64,000 nt of DNA, from the NCBI RefSeq assembly GCF_003131205.1, contig NZ_QFFY01000006.1:248001-312000 (forward strand), given 5' to 3'. The notes beneath the pieces are model-generated. The model had not been told where the DNA came from. It saw only the letters and a list, made by a program, of their open reading frames with translations, and did not search any database. The position numbers and the translations under genes were made by a program. Of the stretch, positions 26,828 to 35,865 are shown piece after piece. Numbering within the stretch: position 1 is the stretch's first letter; every line of letters begins with the position of its first letter. The stretch is from Occallatibacter savannae (GTDB taxonomy: Bacteria > Acidobacteriota > Terriglobia > Terriglobales > Acidobacteriaceae).

Positions 26828-27786
26828 AGCCTGCGCCCCATCGCGACATCTCATTCACGCCGCCAATGGAGTGTTTGCCTGTCGCTAATCTTCCCGACGG
26901 TCCAGGCTGGGTCTACGAACTCAAACTCGACGGCTACCGTGGACAGGCGTTCCGTGATCAGCGCGGCGTCCATCTACTCTCGCGGAGAGGGAAGGATTTC
27001 TCCCGCAGATTCTCCGGAGTGTTCAGCAGTCTTGAAGACTCAATCCCGCTCGGCACCTCAATCGATGGCGAACTGGTCGCATTCGATGGAACCGGCCAGC
27101 TGAGCTTCAATGCATTGCAGAACGCCGATGCCGATACCAATGTTGTCTTTTTCGCATTTGACATCCTGATGCACAATTGGCAAGACACCAAGTATTTGTC
27201 CCTAAAAGAACGAAAGACTCTTCTCTCGAATGCGATCCGTCCGTCAGACCGTGTGCAGGTGTCTGAGCACTTCGCAGGGCCTATGGGCAAGTTTGTAGCG
27301 GCCGTACGCGAGATGGGGGGAGAGGGTGTGGTCGCCAAGCGCCTCAAGTCTCATTACGAACCCGGTCGAAGGAGTGGCGCCTGGTCAAAGAAGCGGATCA
27401 ATATCGGTCAGGAGTTTGTCATCGGAGGTTTCACCCCCGGCAGCAACGGAGTCGACGCGCTGGTAGTTGGCTTCTACGAGGGTCGCAGTTTGTTGTATGC
27501 CGCACGGGTGCGTTCAGGATTGGTTCCGGCGACGCGGCGCGATTTGTACGCACGCTTGAAGTCGCGGGTCATTCCGGACTGTCCTTTTCGAAATCTTCCC
27601 GAAGCGAAGAGCGGTCGATGGGGACAGGGGTTGACGGCTGCCAAGATGAAGCAATGTATCTGGGTGCGACCTGAGCTTGTGGCGAACTTCGAGTTTCTTG
27701 AGTGGACCGACTCAAACCACGTTCGCCACATCAAGTTCGTCGCCCTTCGCGACGACAAGGATCCACGCCAGGTCGTTCGGGAGTGA
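26824..27786 (+). CDS. ligD: ATP-dependent DNA ligase (LigD ligase-domain type)
   Basis: A 320-aa ligase. The nucleotidyl-transfer Lys is K34 in YELKLDGYRG. Later motifs are SIDGELVAF, FFAFDILM, GGEGVVAKRL and AWSKKRIN, followed by an OB-fold (FVIGGFTPGSNGVDALVVG). It corresponds to the stand-alone ligase part of LigD, without the polymerase and phosphoesterase domains. No ku gene is seen here. It is coupled to the SRAP gene (ATGA), a pairing that suggests repair of damaged ends or abasic sites. Confidence 0.9.
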   Translation: MKPAPHRDISFTPPMECLPVANLPDGPGWVYELKLDGYRGQAFRDQRGVHLLSRRGKDFSRRFSGVFSSLEDSIPLGTSIDGELVAFDGTGQLSFNALQNADADTNVVFFAFDILMHNWQDTKYLSLKERKTLLSNAIRPSDRVQVSEHFAGPMGKFVAAVREMGGEGVVAKRLKSHYEPGRRSGAWSKKRINIGQEFVIGGFTPGSNGVDALVVGFYEGRSLLYAARVRSGLVPATRRDLYARLKSRVIPDCPFRNLPEAKSGRWGQGLTAAKMKQCIWVRPELVANFEFLEWTDSNHVRHIKFVALRDDKDPRQVVRE

Positions 27787-27812
27787 TGAATCCCAACGTC
27801 TGGCCTCTCGGT

Positions 27813-28037
27813 TCAGGCCTTGGGGGAAGCTTTCTTCTGCTTTGCCCAGCGCAGCCGTTGCGCATCGGCGATCTTCTTTCTCGCTTCCGCGCTGAGCCGG
27901 CGGCGCTTCCTGCGAGGCTTTAAGGCGGCGGATTTAGGTGAAGCTTTTGCGCTGCCGGAGCCCGAGAGCAGCTGGCGGACACTCTTAAGTGTTGCGATCT
28001 CTTCGTCGATCGAGGCGATGATGCTGTTCAAGTCCAT
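27813..28037 (-). CDS. Small basic protein, acidobacterial type
   Basis: A 74-aa protein starting MDLNSIIASIDEEIATLKSV, then a Ser/Ala-rich linker and a very basic tail (KPRRKRRRLSAEARKKIADA). Such proteins are frequent in Acidobacteriota and may bind nucleic acid through the basic tail. It is convergent with the ligase gene. Confidence 0.7.
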   Translation of the reverse strand: MDLNSIIASIDEEIATLKSVRQLLSGSGSAKASPKSAALKPRRKRRRLSAEARKKIADAQRLRWAKQKKASPKA

Positions 28038-28166
28038 GGTCCTAGTCTATAGGCCTTCGACGATCAAAGGGCGAGGGCAGGGAAGCGGGCCGTTTTCCCG
28101 AATTGCTGCACACAAGTGGCACACTTGCTTTTCTGAAGCCCGCGTCCATTGCGGGGTTGAGCCGTG

Positions 28167-28193
28167 GTCTGGCTGAGTCGCCCTCAGCCAGAC
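28167..28193. terminator. Perfect 11-bp hairpin
   Basis: GTCTGGCTGAG pairs perfectly with CTCAGCCAGAC across a 5-nt loop. There is no U tract. The stem closely resembles the hairpin at 41141-41169. Possibly a transcription barrier between the small basic gene and the tRNA. Confidence 0.4.
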
Positions 28194-28305
28194 TCGAATG
28201 GTCTGCTCCTTTCTGACGTCTGCGCTGTCTCGGCATTCTCGGGAACTCTCGGGAATCGATGGGAAGGGAGAGGGAAGAGTAGTAACGGTCGAAAGTCGGT
28301 TAAGC

Positions 28306-28382
28306 GGGGGCGTAGTTCAGTTGGTTAGAAGGCCTGCCTGTCACGCAGGAGGCCGCGGGTTCGAGTCCCGTCGCTTCCGCCA
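28306..28382 (+). tRNA. tRNA-Asp (GTC)
   Basis: A complete cloverleaf is visible. The acceptor GGGGGCG pairs with CGCTTCC, allowing G-T pairs. The anticodon stem CCTGC/GCAGG encloses a loop with GTC at 28340-28342. The T arm is GCGGG, TTCGAGT, CCCGT, and the genomic 3' end is GCCA. The epimerase gene on the other strand stops 6 nt after the CCA, so the tRNA 3' end forms a sharp boundary of the minus-strand cluster. Confidence 0.97.
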
Positions 28383-28387
28383 CAATT

Positions 28388-29365
28388 TCAAGCGTCAACC
28401 GCGCTATGTGGAACGGCGATCCGACCAGAGACAATAAGGGCGGTGACGGATTGTTGTATTGCCTCAAGGCTGGAGAATCGCGGGATGTATCCGAGCCGCT
28501 GGCGACTCTTCTCAATGGACACACAGGAACTGCGTACGATGTGTCCCCAAGAAGACTCCGCATCGCTCTTTTCCAGGCCGAGCTTCCACTGATCGAAGGG
28601 GGCGAACGAGAGTCGTGGTTCGTGCCCGAACCAGCGATACATTTCTTCGGCGTACCCACGTAGAGTGAGTGCCTGCTGCGAGACGGTGTTGAAGACTTCA
28701 CCGATTGAAGCTGTTCGATTCTCTATCGCACAGATGATCCATTGCGCCACATCATCAGCGTGAACGTGGTGCAACATCTCCAAGCCAAGATTCGGTAGAG
28801 TGAGTTCTTCACCGCGGGCAATCGCGGCGAAGACTTTGGGGTTTGCGTTAGCCTGCGGGTTGATCGGCACCCAGCCTTCGCCAACAATATGACCCGGCCG
28901 AAAAGCCGTTGCAGGGAAACCATCTCGCCGAGCCTGTTGCAGAAGCCAGTCCTCGATCTTCGTTTTATTCAGCCCGTACGCGTCAACGGCGTTCGGACGT
29001 TCCAACTCCGTCGTTGGCACTGAAACGGGGGAGCCGTAGACCCAAATGGAGCTGCAGAAGAGATAATGCTCGATCTTCCCGCGCAACGCTTCTACCAACT
29101 GTTGGGTTCCTTCAAGCTCGAACGAAATCATGTCCACGACAATATCTGCGTGGAGATCCGCGATCCGCGCACCGAATTGACCTTTCGCCTCTTCGATTTT
29201 GCGATCTATCAAAACTTGTTCCACAGTTTTCCAGGCCGAATGGGGCCGGTAGGGAGTCGCGGCACCGCGGCTAACGTTCACTACCCTATGACCGAGATCA
29301 ACCAGTTTGGGCGCGAGGTAGGTGCCGACGTGTCCACTCCCTCCAATGACAACAATGCGTGCCAT
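28388..29365 (-). CDS. NAD-dependent epimerase/dehydratase-like SDR
   Basis: A 325-aa extended short-chain dehydrogenase. The N-terminal dinucleotide motif is VVIGGSGHVGTYL, the catalytic YxxxK appears as YGLNKTK, and ADLHADIVVDMISF follows the Rossmann pattern. The substrate is unclear; it may be a sugar nucleotide or a small carbonyl compound. It is the last of eight same-strand genes and stops 6 nt from tRNA-Asp. Confidence 0.87.
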   Translation of the reverse strand: MARIVVIGGSGHVGTYLAPKLVDLGHRVVNVSRGAATPYRPHSAWKTVEQVLIDRKIEEAKGQFGARIADLHADIVVDMISFELEGTQQLVEALRGKIEHYLFCSSIWVYGSPVSVPTTELERPNAVDAYGLNKTKIEDWLLQQARRDGFPATAFRPGHIVGEGWVPINPQANANPKVFAAIARGEELTLPNLGLEMLHHVHADDVAQWIICAIENRTASIGEVFNTVSQQALTLRGYAEEMYRWFGHEPRLSFAPFDQWKLGLEKSDAESSWGHIVRSSCVSIEKSRQRLGYIPRFSSLEAIQQSVTALIVSGRIAVPHSAVDA

Positions 29366-29377
29366 ATCGAATTCTTT

Positions 29378-29773
29378 TTATTCGCTGTACTGTTTGTCGG
29401 TAACATGGTCCATCCAGTCAACGACTTTTCCGTCCTTCTTCTCCTGGATTGCAATGTGCGTCATGGCCGTCGTCGGAGTGGCACCATGCCAGTGCTTCTC
29501 ATTCGGCCCAAACCAGACGACATCTCCGGGACGAATCTCCTCGACAGGACCACCATCACGCTGCGCCCAACCGGTACCGGCTGTAACAATGAGTGTCTGT
29601 CCCAGCGGATGCGTATGCCAGGCAGTTCGAGCGCCTGGCTCGAAAGTGACGCTTGCACCGGCTACAAGCGCCGGGTCAGGGGCGGTGAACAAGGGATCAA
29701 TGCGAACGGTACCGGTAAACCACTCCGAAGGTCCTTTGCTGGATGGTTGCGATCCAACTCTCTTGATTTCCAT
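29378..29773 (-). CDS. Cupin-domain protein
   Basis: A 131-aa single-cupin protein. Motif 1 is AWHTHPLGQTLIVTAGTG and motif 2 PGDVVWFGPNEKHWHG, so the His/Glu-type metal site is largely present. Similar cupins next to aldo-keto reductases and DUF2255 genes are common in soil bacteria. It may be a small dioxygenase or isomerase. It lies 12 nt before the epimerase. Confidence 0.88.
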   Translation of the reverse strand: MEIKRVGSQPSSKGPSEWFTGTVRIDPLFTAPDPALVAGASVTFEPGARTAWHTHPLGQTLIVTAGTGWAQRDGGPVEEIRPGDVVWFGPNEKHWHGATPTTAMTHIAIQEKKDGKVVDWMDHVTDKQYSE

Positions 29774-29811
29774 TCATGGCTCCAATCTCATAAGACATTC
29801 GTTTGGCTGCA

Positions 29812-30195
29812 TCAAGCGGCAACGCTACGTGGACTGATCTTGATGGTCGCTGAGCGTGCGCGTTCACCGATCATCGGTTTCAGGTATGGACTGCCTTTGT
29901 ATTTCTCACGGTAGGCATCATCGATGCGATCGTTTGTTGTTCCCTGCACGACTTCAAAGGCGACTTCCTTGGTCAGGCCTGCGGCAGTGATCCGCCCAGC
30001 CTTTTGCTTGAGTGCAGCCTGGTACCAGCGAGACCGCTGCCCGTTGTACCCCCGAACATAGAGAGAATCATCGACAACCACGGACCAGATCCATGTCGGG
30101 GTGCCGTACGTCGCGCCGTCATCGCGGAAAGGTGAAATGTGAAGGTCGTCAGATTCGGCGATTTTTTGAAGGTCCTCTTTCGGCCAGGCGTTCAT
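29812..30195 (-). CDS. DUF2255-family protein
   Basis: A 127-aa protein with the family features TPTWIWSVVVDDSLYVRGYNG and SRWYQAALKQKAGRI, related to the FMN-binding split-barrel/nitroreductase-associated hypothetical proteins. AAGGAG precedes the ATG. Function is unknown; its place in a redox operon hints at oxidation or reduction chemistry. Confidence 0.82.
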   Translation of the reverse strand: MNAWPKEDLQKIAESDDLHISPFRDDGATYGTPTWIWSVVVDDSLYVRGYNGQRSRWYQAALKQKAGRITAAGLTKEVAFEVVQGTTNDRIDDAYREKYKGSPYLKPMIGERARSATIKISPRSVAA

Positions 30196-30233
30196 TGCGA
30201 TTCTCCTTGCGGTGCGTGTTTAGCGGGTTAGGT

Positions 30234-31220
30234 TCACCAAGCGTAAGCTTTGGGTGCTTCGCCTCCCGGTCCCGGCCAGATCTCATCGAGCCGTCGGAGT
30301 GTCTCATCGGAAAGGGAAATTTCCAATGTCCGGAGACTTCCGCTCAGCTGCTCCACAGTACGTGGTCCAATGATGGCCGCCGTAACAATAGGGTTGTTCA
30401 ACAGCCAAGCCAACGCGATGTTTGAGGGTTCTTCACCGAGTTGCTCGCACAGTGCTTCATAGGCTTCAAGTTGGGACCGATGTCGCTCAATCTGTTGCTG
30501 CATTCGCGGCTCAGCGCGCCGGCCCTCTGTGGCCTTCCGTAATGCGCCGCTCAACAGTCCGCCCCCGAGCGGACTCCACGGAATAACGCCGAGTCCAAAA
30601 TGCCTGCACGCAGGTGCGACTTCCAGTTCAATCATCCGAGCGTTCAGGTTGTAGAGACTCTGCTCGGAAACGAGTCCCATAAATTGGCGTGCTTTAGCCT
30701 CGCTCTGTGCCGTGGCAATATCCCATCCGGCGAAATTGCTGCTGCCCACATAGATCACCTTGCCTTGCTGTACGAGGAGTTCCATGGCCTGCCAAATCTC
30801 TTCCCACGGCGTGCGTCGGTCGACGTGGTGCATTTGATAGAGGTCGATATGGTCCGTCTGCAGTCGGCTCAGGCTGTCCTCACAAGCCTTACGGATGTGG
30901 TACGCCGAAAGTCGCCGATCATTCGGCCCAGTTCCCATTGGCTGATATACCTTCGTCGCGAGAACAATTCGGTCGCGGCGTTCGCCTTGGGCCAGCCATC
31001 GTCCAATGATTTCCTCCGAGATGCCGTAGCCCTTCTCCATGTCAGGAGACTGCGGACCGCCGTACACATCAGCCGTGTCAATAAAGTTGATTCCGGACTC
31101 GATTGCGGCGTCCATGATCCCGAAGCTGGCGACCTGGTCCGTCACCATCCCGAAGTTCATCGTGCCAAGGCAAAGCCGGCTGACCTGCAGGGCAGATCGA
31201 CCGAGTGATGTGTATTGCAT
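30234..31220 (-). CDS. Aldo/keto reductase
   Basis: A 328-aa TIM-barrel oxidoreductase. The catalytic set is visible: FIDTADVYGG (Asp and Tyr), VLATKVYQ (Lys) and LYQMHHVD (His). The C-terminal NADPH-binding part has IIGPRTVEQLSGSL. It probably reduces an aldehyde or ketone within the cluster. It lies 25 nt after the alcohol dehydrogenase gene in transcription order. Confidence 0.93.
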   Translation of the reverse strand: MQYTSLGRSALQVSRLCLGTMNFGMVTDQVASFGIMDAAIESGINFIDTADVYGGPQSPDMEKGYGISEEIIGRWLAQGERRDRIVLATKVYQPMGTGPNDRRLSAYHIRKACEDSLSRLQTDHIDLYQMHHVDRRTPWEEIWQAMELLVQQGKVIYVGSSNFAGWDIATAQSEAKARQFMGLVSEQSLYNLNARMIELEVAPACRHFGLGVIPWSPLGGGLLSGALRKATEGRRAEPRMQQQIERHRSQLEAYEALCEQLGEEPSNIALAWLLNNPIVTAAIIGPRTVEQLSGSLRTLEISLSDETLRRLDEIWPGPGGEAPKAYAW

Positions 31221-31245
31221 TCTGCCCCCTCTCTAAGGTGGAACT

Positions 31246-32262
31246 CTATGGTTTCAGCAGTGTCTTGATCGCACGGCGTTCATCCATCGCGCGATAGCCC
31301 TCGGCGACCTGTTCGAGGGGGAGAGTTAAATCAAAAACCTTGCCAGGATTGATCTTCCGTTCCCAAACGAGCTTGATCAGGTCAGGCAAATATCTACGCA
31401 CCGGAGCAGGGCCACCGTGAAGGCGAACCAAGGTGAAAAAGACCGGCCACACGTCGAGCTTCATACCATGTGGTACGCCCACATAGCCGATGGAACCACC
31501 TGGACGAGTTGAACGAATCGCCTGCATCATGGATTCCTCGGTTCCAACGCATTCCAGAATGGAATCCGCACCGATGCCACGGGTCATTTCTTTGATACGA
31601 GCAACGCCCTCATCTCCGCGCTCCGTTACGACGTCTGTCGCACCGAACTCGCGGGCGACGTGCTGACGTTGTTCATGCCGGCTCATTGCGATGATCCGTT
31701 CCGCTCCCATCTGCTTAGCCGAGAGAATACCCAAAAGGCCCACGGCACCGTCACCGACGACTGCTACCGTCGAACCCGGTTTAACATTTGCCGCATCGGC
31801 AGCGAACCAGCCAGTGCCGAGCACGTCAGAGATAGTGAGAAGGCTCGGAAGCAGATCGTTTGACGGAAGCTCCGGTGTGGGGACAAGGGTTCCATCGGCC
31901 CACGGAACCCGAAGGTATGGCGATTGCGCTCTACTCATGAATTCCAGATTTTGGCACCCGGATTGGTAGCCATTTTGGCAGTTCGGGCAGGTGTTGTCCG
32001 ATATGCAGAACGAGCCGATGACGAACTGACCTGGTTTGACCGTCTTCACTGCGCTGCCCACCTCTTCGACGATGCCGCAGTACTCGTGTCCCATCGGCGT
32101 TGGTTGATCTACCCTCTGGATGCCGCGATAGGGCCACAGGTCGGAACCGCAAACGCAGGTGACCGCGACGCGGATGATGGCGTCAGTTGGTTTCTCGATC
32201 CGGGGATCTTCCCGATCTTCAAAGCGCACGTCGCGCGGTCCGTATAGAACTGTTCCTCGCAT
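31246..32262 (-). CDS. Zinc-dependent alcohol dehydrogenase
   Basis: A 338-aa MDR-type dehydrogenase. CVCGSDLWPYRG and GHEYCGIVEEVG give the catalytic-zinc ligands. The structural-zinc loop is CPNCQNGYQSGC. The NAD(P) site is VVGDGAVGLLGIL. AAGGAG lies before the ATG. It is preceded by the SMP-30 gene and followed by the aldo/keto reductase, so stepwise oxidation and reduction of a small carbonyl compound is likely. Confidence 0.92.
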   Translation of the reverse strand: MRGTVLYGPRDVRFEDREDPRIEKPTDAIIRVAVTCVCGSDLWPYRGIQRVDQPTPMGHEYCGIVEEVGSAVKTVKPGQFVIGSFCISDNTCPNCQNGYQSGCQNLEFMSRAQSPYLRVPWADGTLVPTPELPSNDLLPSLLTISDVLGTGWFAADAANVKPGSTVAVVGDGAVGLLGILSAKQMGAERIIAMSRHEQRQHVAREFGATDVVTERGDEGVARIKEMTRGIGADSILECVGTEESMMQAIRSTRPGGSIGYVGVPHGMKLDVWPVFFTLVRLHGGPAPVRRYLPDLIKLVWERKINPGKVFDLTLPLEQVAEGYRAMDERRAIKTLLKP

Positions 32263-32286
32263 TGAAATCTCCTTCTTTGAATCCCA

Positions 32287-33336
32287 TCACTGATGCGAAT
32301 AGAGAGGCAGAGCATTGGCGAATGTCTTTGCATGGAAAATAGTCGCGCCCTCTCCGTTCTCAGCATCGGTGGTGACGATGTAAAGATCATTGGTTCCAGG
32401 CTTGATAACCATGTTGGTGGATTCGAGATTGTGGCCGTCGTCCCGTCCCGGCAAAAGCACCTGGCCGATGGGTATTCCATTCCGGTTGAACGCAAGTACC
32501 CGGGCCTGGCCGTACATGGCCACGTAAACATTGCCGTCGCTATCGACACGCATAGAGTCGGGCAGAGGACCGATGAAGTGATACGGAATTGCGCTCCCAA
32601 CCGGCGCGATGGCAGTCGCACTCAACAGTTCGATGCGATGCAGAAGATTCCTCCCTGACTCGGTGGCCCACAATACTTTCCCGTTGGGGCTCAATGCGAC
32701 GCCGTTCGCCATTGCGAGGTGAGGCAGCACAGGAGTGGTGGTTTTCCCATCCGGCGAAACGTAATAGACACCGCCCGCAGGGTCCGTAGAGGTTCCGCGG
32801 AAGTCGCTGAAGTAAAGCCCACCGTTCCGGTCAAATACAAGATCGTTGGGCATGTACCCAGCGTCCAAACGAACGATCGTTTGCCTATCTGTTCCATCCG
32901 GTTTCACAGCAATAATGTCACCCGTTCGCTCAACGAGATTCAGCGCAGCAATGAAGATTCGGCCATCCTGGTGAATTGCGATTCCGCCTGGACTGACCTG
33001 CTTCTCGGTGACGACGACCGAGAGACGCTTGTCCGGCGTCAGCCGAAGGACACGGCTTTCTGACACATCGCAGAAGAGCAAATTGCCGTCACGATCGAAT
33101 GCCGGGCCTTCCAAAATCATCCGTTTGTCCGAGACCTTAAACCACGGTTCAGCGACGACGGTCTGCAGGTTGCGTTCTGACGGCGGGACTGGAACCGGCC
33201 CGAGTGTCTGAGAGTCATACCGAAGCGCCAAAGCCGCCGTGTGCCCTTGTGCGTATACACTCATCGCGACGCAGGAAAGAACAGCTATGACGATACGAAC
33301 TGCTTTGCTGGCGCCTGCTTTGATGATGTTCAACAT
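32287..33336 (-). CDS. Secreted SMP-30/gluconolactonase-like protein
   Basis: A 349-aa protein with a signal peptide (about residues 10-30, ending VYAQG). A six-blade propeller pattern follows: EGPAFDRDGNLLFCD, PNDLVFDRNGGLYFSD, and ANGVALSPNGKVLWATES. The Glu, Asn and Asp metal ligands of SMP-30 lactonases are recognisable. It probably opens a lactone in the periplasm. Confidence 0.9.
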   Translation of the reverse strand: MLNIIKAGASKAVRIVIAVLSCVAMSVYAQGHTAALALRYDSQTLGPVPVPPSERNLQTVVAEPWFKVSDKRMILEGPAFDRDGNLLFCDVSESRVLRLTPDKRLSVVVTEKQVSPGGIAIHQDGRIFIAALNLVERTGDIIAVKPDGTDRQTIVRLDAGYMPNDLVFDRNGGLYFSDFRGTSTDPAGGVYYVSPDGKTTTPVLPHLAMANGVALSPNGKVLWATESGRNLLHRIELLSATAIAPVGSAIPYHFIGPLPDSMRVDSDGNVYVAMYGQARVLAFNRNGIPIGQVLLPGRDDGHNLESTNMVIKPGTNDLYIVTTDAENGEGATIFHAKTFANALPLYSHQ

Positions 33337-33356
33337 CTCTTCAACTCCAAAGGCAG

Positions 33357-34127
33357 TTACACCACGGTCATTCCGCCATCGACGGTCAATGCATGACCAA
33401 CGACATAGCTAGCTCCAGGGCTGCACAACCACAGCACAGCCGAGGCGATCTCTTCAGGCCTTCCCGCGCGGCGGATAGGCACATTCTTTGCGATGTCGTT
33501 ATATGCCTCTTCGTTCCCGCTCACCACGTCGCGTGCGATTTGGGTGTCTATCAGGCCAGGATTGACTGCGTTCACCCGAATGCCGTGCTGGACGTATTCG
33601 AGGGCGGCTGTTCGTGTCAGACCCACGACACCGTGCTTCGACGCGATGTAGGACCCGATACCGGGATTGCCAGTTAGCGCACCGACAGAGGCGTTGTTTA
33701 CAATAGCGCCGCTACCCTGGCGCTGCATCTGCCGCAGCTCATATTTCATCGAGCTCCAAACGCCGCGCAGATTGATCCCGATCACACGGTCCCATTCTTC
33801 GCGCGAGCTTTCCGCAGTCGCAGCAATCTTCGCCATCACTCCTGCGTTGTTGAACGCGGCGTCGAGACGCCCGAACTCAGACACGATGCGCTCGACCATC
33901 TGCTCCACCTGAGCGTCATCACTCACGTCGCAGCGGACAGCGATAGCCTTGTGGCCTGCCGTGACCAATTTCTGAGCTTCTGCCTTCACGACATCCTCTC
34001 TGAAATCCGCAAGCGCGACGGTCGCGCCTGCTTCAGCGAAGGCCTGCGCTGCGGCGAGCCCCATACCTGAAGCGGCCCCGGTAACCAGGGCTACCTTTCC
34101 AGTGAAGTCCAATGGATTGTTTTTCAT
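33357..34127 (-). CDS. SDR-family oxidoreductase
   Basis: A 256-aa classical short-chain dehydrogenase. VTGAASGMGLAAA is the cofactor motif, NNAGVMAKIA the NNAG motif, and SYIASKHGV the catalytic YxxxK, with the Ser in NNASVGALTG. It ends with the common ALTVDGGMTVV. GGAG lies 8 nt before the ATG. It is second in the operon after the tautomerase. Confidence 0.94.
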   Translation of the reverse strand: MKNNPLDFTGKVALVTGAASGMGLAAAQAFAEAGATVALADFREDVVKAEAQKLVTAGHKAIAVRCDVSDDAQVEQMVERIVSEFGRLDAAFNNAGVMAKIAATAESSREEWDRVIGINLRGVWSSMKYELRQMQRQGSGAIVNNASVGALTGNPGIGSYIASKHGVVGLTRTAALEYVQHGIRVNAVNPGLIDTQIARDVVSGNEEAYNDIAKNVPIRRAGRPEEIASAVLWLCSPGASYVVGHALTVDGGMTVV

Positions 34128-34185
34128 GCTGAATACTCCTTTGTGTTGCTTATCGTGGTCGTTCAGTCGCGATCGCCTGCAATTG

Positions 34186-34413
34186 CTACATCGTGTAGCC
34201 TGGCTTCTTGTAGAGACTCTTCGCGTTGTTCACGATGTCGGGCTGATAGACCTTCTCAGCCCACTCATCTGGTTCGATCTCCTCGAAAGCCACCGACACG
34301 GATTCTTCGCCGTAATTGAGAGTGCGCATCACGCTCTGAGTGATCCCATCTGCGAGTTGCTTCTTTTGCTTTTCGGTCTTTCCGGGCCAGAGCTTCACAA
34401 TCACATGGGGCAT
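34186..34413 (-). CDS. Tautomerase-family protein (4-OT-like)
   Basis: A 75-aa protein starting MPHVIVKLWPGKTEKQ; removal of Met would expose the catalytic Pro1 of the 4-oxalocrotonate tautomerase superfamily. The start is at 34413 although the frame stays open to 34530. It matches the small PptA-like branch. As the first gene of the minus-strand cluster it is the one whose promoter faces the LysR gene. Confidence 0.87.
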   Translation of the reverse strand: MPHVIVKLWPGKTEKQKKQLADGITQSVMRTLNYGEESVSVAFEEIEPDEWAEKVYQPDIVNNAKSLYKKPGYTM

Positions 34414-34532
34414 GGTTGGCGGCTCCTCTCTCCGCATCCACCATTCAGCTAGTGGACTCTTCCAGATTGAACCCTCTTCGCTGATTTGAGAATCCGGTTT
34501 AATGAACAAGGGCTTGTGAGTACAATTCATGA

Positions 34533-35417
34533 ATGCTGCCTTCTGATCTGAGCTCTCTCTCTACCTTTCTCGCCGTCGCCGAAGAACGGAGCTTCACACG
34601 AGCCTCGAAGCGTCAAGGTGTCTCGCCATCAGCGGTGAGTCACTCCATGCGGGCACTCGAAGAAGAAGTAGGCGTTCGCCTACTCGCGCGGACCACCCGA
34701 AGCGTCGCGCTGACCGACGCGGGAGAGCGCCTTCTTGCGAGTCTGAAACCTGCTCTCGCGGAAGTGGAGGAGACGTTGGGTCAGATCGCGGGCCAAACCA
34801 ATAAAGCGGCGGGACGCATCCGCCTACTGATCCCGCGGTTCGCGGTTTCCGCGGTTCTTGCGCCAAAACTAGGCAGGTTGCACAGAGAATATCCAGAGAT
34901 CCTACTCGACGTGACAACGGACAACAGGCGGCGGGACATCGTCGCCGATGGCTTTGACGCTGGTATTCATCTGGGTGAGTTCATCGAAAAGGACATGATT
35001 GCTGTCCGGCTTACACGGGATCACAAGCCAGCCATCGTGGGGGCGCCAGAGTACTTCAAGTCGCACCCGAAACCCAAGGAGCCGCGTGACCTACTGAACC
35101 ACAAGTGCATCAATTTCCGTCACGGGCCCGCGGAGCTATATCGGTGGGAGTTCGAGAAGGGCAAGAAGGAACTGTCCGTGGCGGTGAACGGACCGCTAAT
35201 TGTCGATGACACCGAGCTGGTTTTCCAAGGGGCACTTCAGGGTGTCGGCCTCGCGTTCGTGGCAGAGCACGAGGTCGCTCACTACCTATCAGACGGCAGC
35301 CTTGTGCGCGTGCTCCAGGATTGGTGCCAGCCGTTTCCAGGATTCTTCATCTACTACCCCAGCCGGCGACAGCAGACGGCAGCGCTCACGGCACTCGTGA
35401 ATATTCTTCGGTCCTAG
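34533..35417 (+). CDS. LysR-family transcriptional regulator
   Basis: A 294-aa regulator with an N-terminal winged helix (TFLAVAEERSFTRASKR, SPSAVSHSMRALEEEVG, LLARTTRSVALTDAG) and a periplasmic-binding-like effector domain. It is divergent from the tautomerase gene across about 120 nt, the usual layout when a LysR protein controls the neighbouring operon. Confidence 0.94.
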   Translation: MLPSDLSSLSTFLAVAEERSFTRASKRQGVSPSAVSHSMRALEEEVGVRLLARTTRSVALTDAGERLLASLKPALAEVEETLGQIAGQTNKAAGRIRLLIPRFAVSAVLAPKLGRLHREYPEILLDVTTDNRRRDIVADGFDAGIHLGEFIEKDMIAVRLTRDHKPAIVGAPEYFKSHPKPKEPRDLLNHKCINFRHGPAELYRWEFEKGKKELSVAVNGPLIVDDTELVFQGALQGVGLAFVAEHEVAHYLSDGSLVRVLQDWCQPFPGFFIYYPSRRQQTAALTALVNILRS

Positions 35418-35865
35418 GCCGATCGCCTCGGAGCCTCGACTCACTCTGAATTGTGCTTCGCCGCTACCGGCCGAAACCACTCATTGACCCAAACCTGGCC
35501 TTGGGCAGAGGTTTACAGGGCAGAGGTCGCGGGTTTGATATGGGTTCGATAACGGTTCCCGATCGTGTCTTACAGCGCCAAAAGAAGCCATCCGTGACGC
35601 GTGTTTTCTGTAAGTTACGACCTTCCTTTTTGCTGTCACGGCAGAGGTCTTGGGTTTCTCGGCGCAGGGCGAAGACCAAGGGAGCCCGGGAGCCTGTTTA
35701 CCCTATACAGGATTTCTTTCCTGCACCATTTGCGAACTTGAGCTTTAAAGAAGCTTAAACCCAACAAAACATTGTATTAATGTCAACAGATTCCGGCACC
35801 ATAATCGAAAATAGGGGGTTTTTGATCCACAGGCAAATAAAAGGCGAACAGGGCTAGAATGCCTC
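35418..35865. other. Intergenic region with tRNA-like fragments
   Basis: No gene was found in about 450 nt. Three short tRNA-like stretches occur: GGCAGAGGT near 35505, GGGCAGAGGTCGCGGGTTTGA near 35518 (split here, written as GGGCAGAGG then TCGCGGGTTTGA) and CGGCAGAGGT near 35640. The middle one resembles the variable/T arm of the tRNA-Asp at 28.3 kb. It may be a decayed attachment site. The lhr promoter should lie before 35866. Confidence 0.35.

Noticed and set aside
35453..35758. 101-aa plus-strand frame between LysR gene and lhr
   Set aside because: No domain, odd composition, and it overlaps the tRNA-like fragments.
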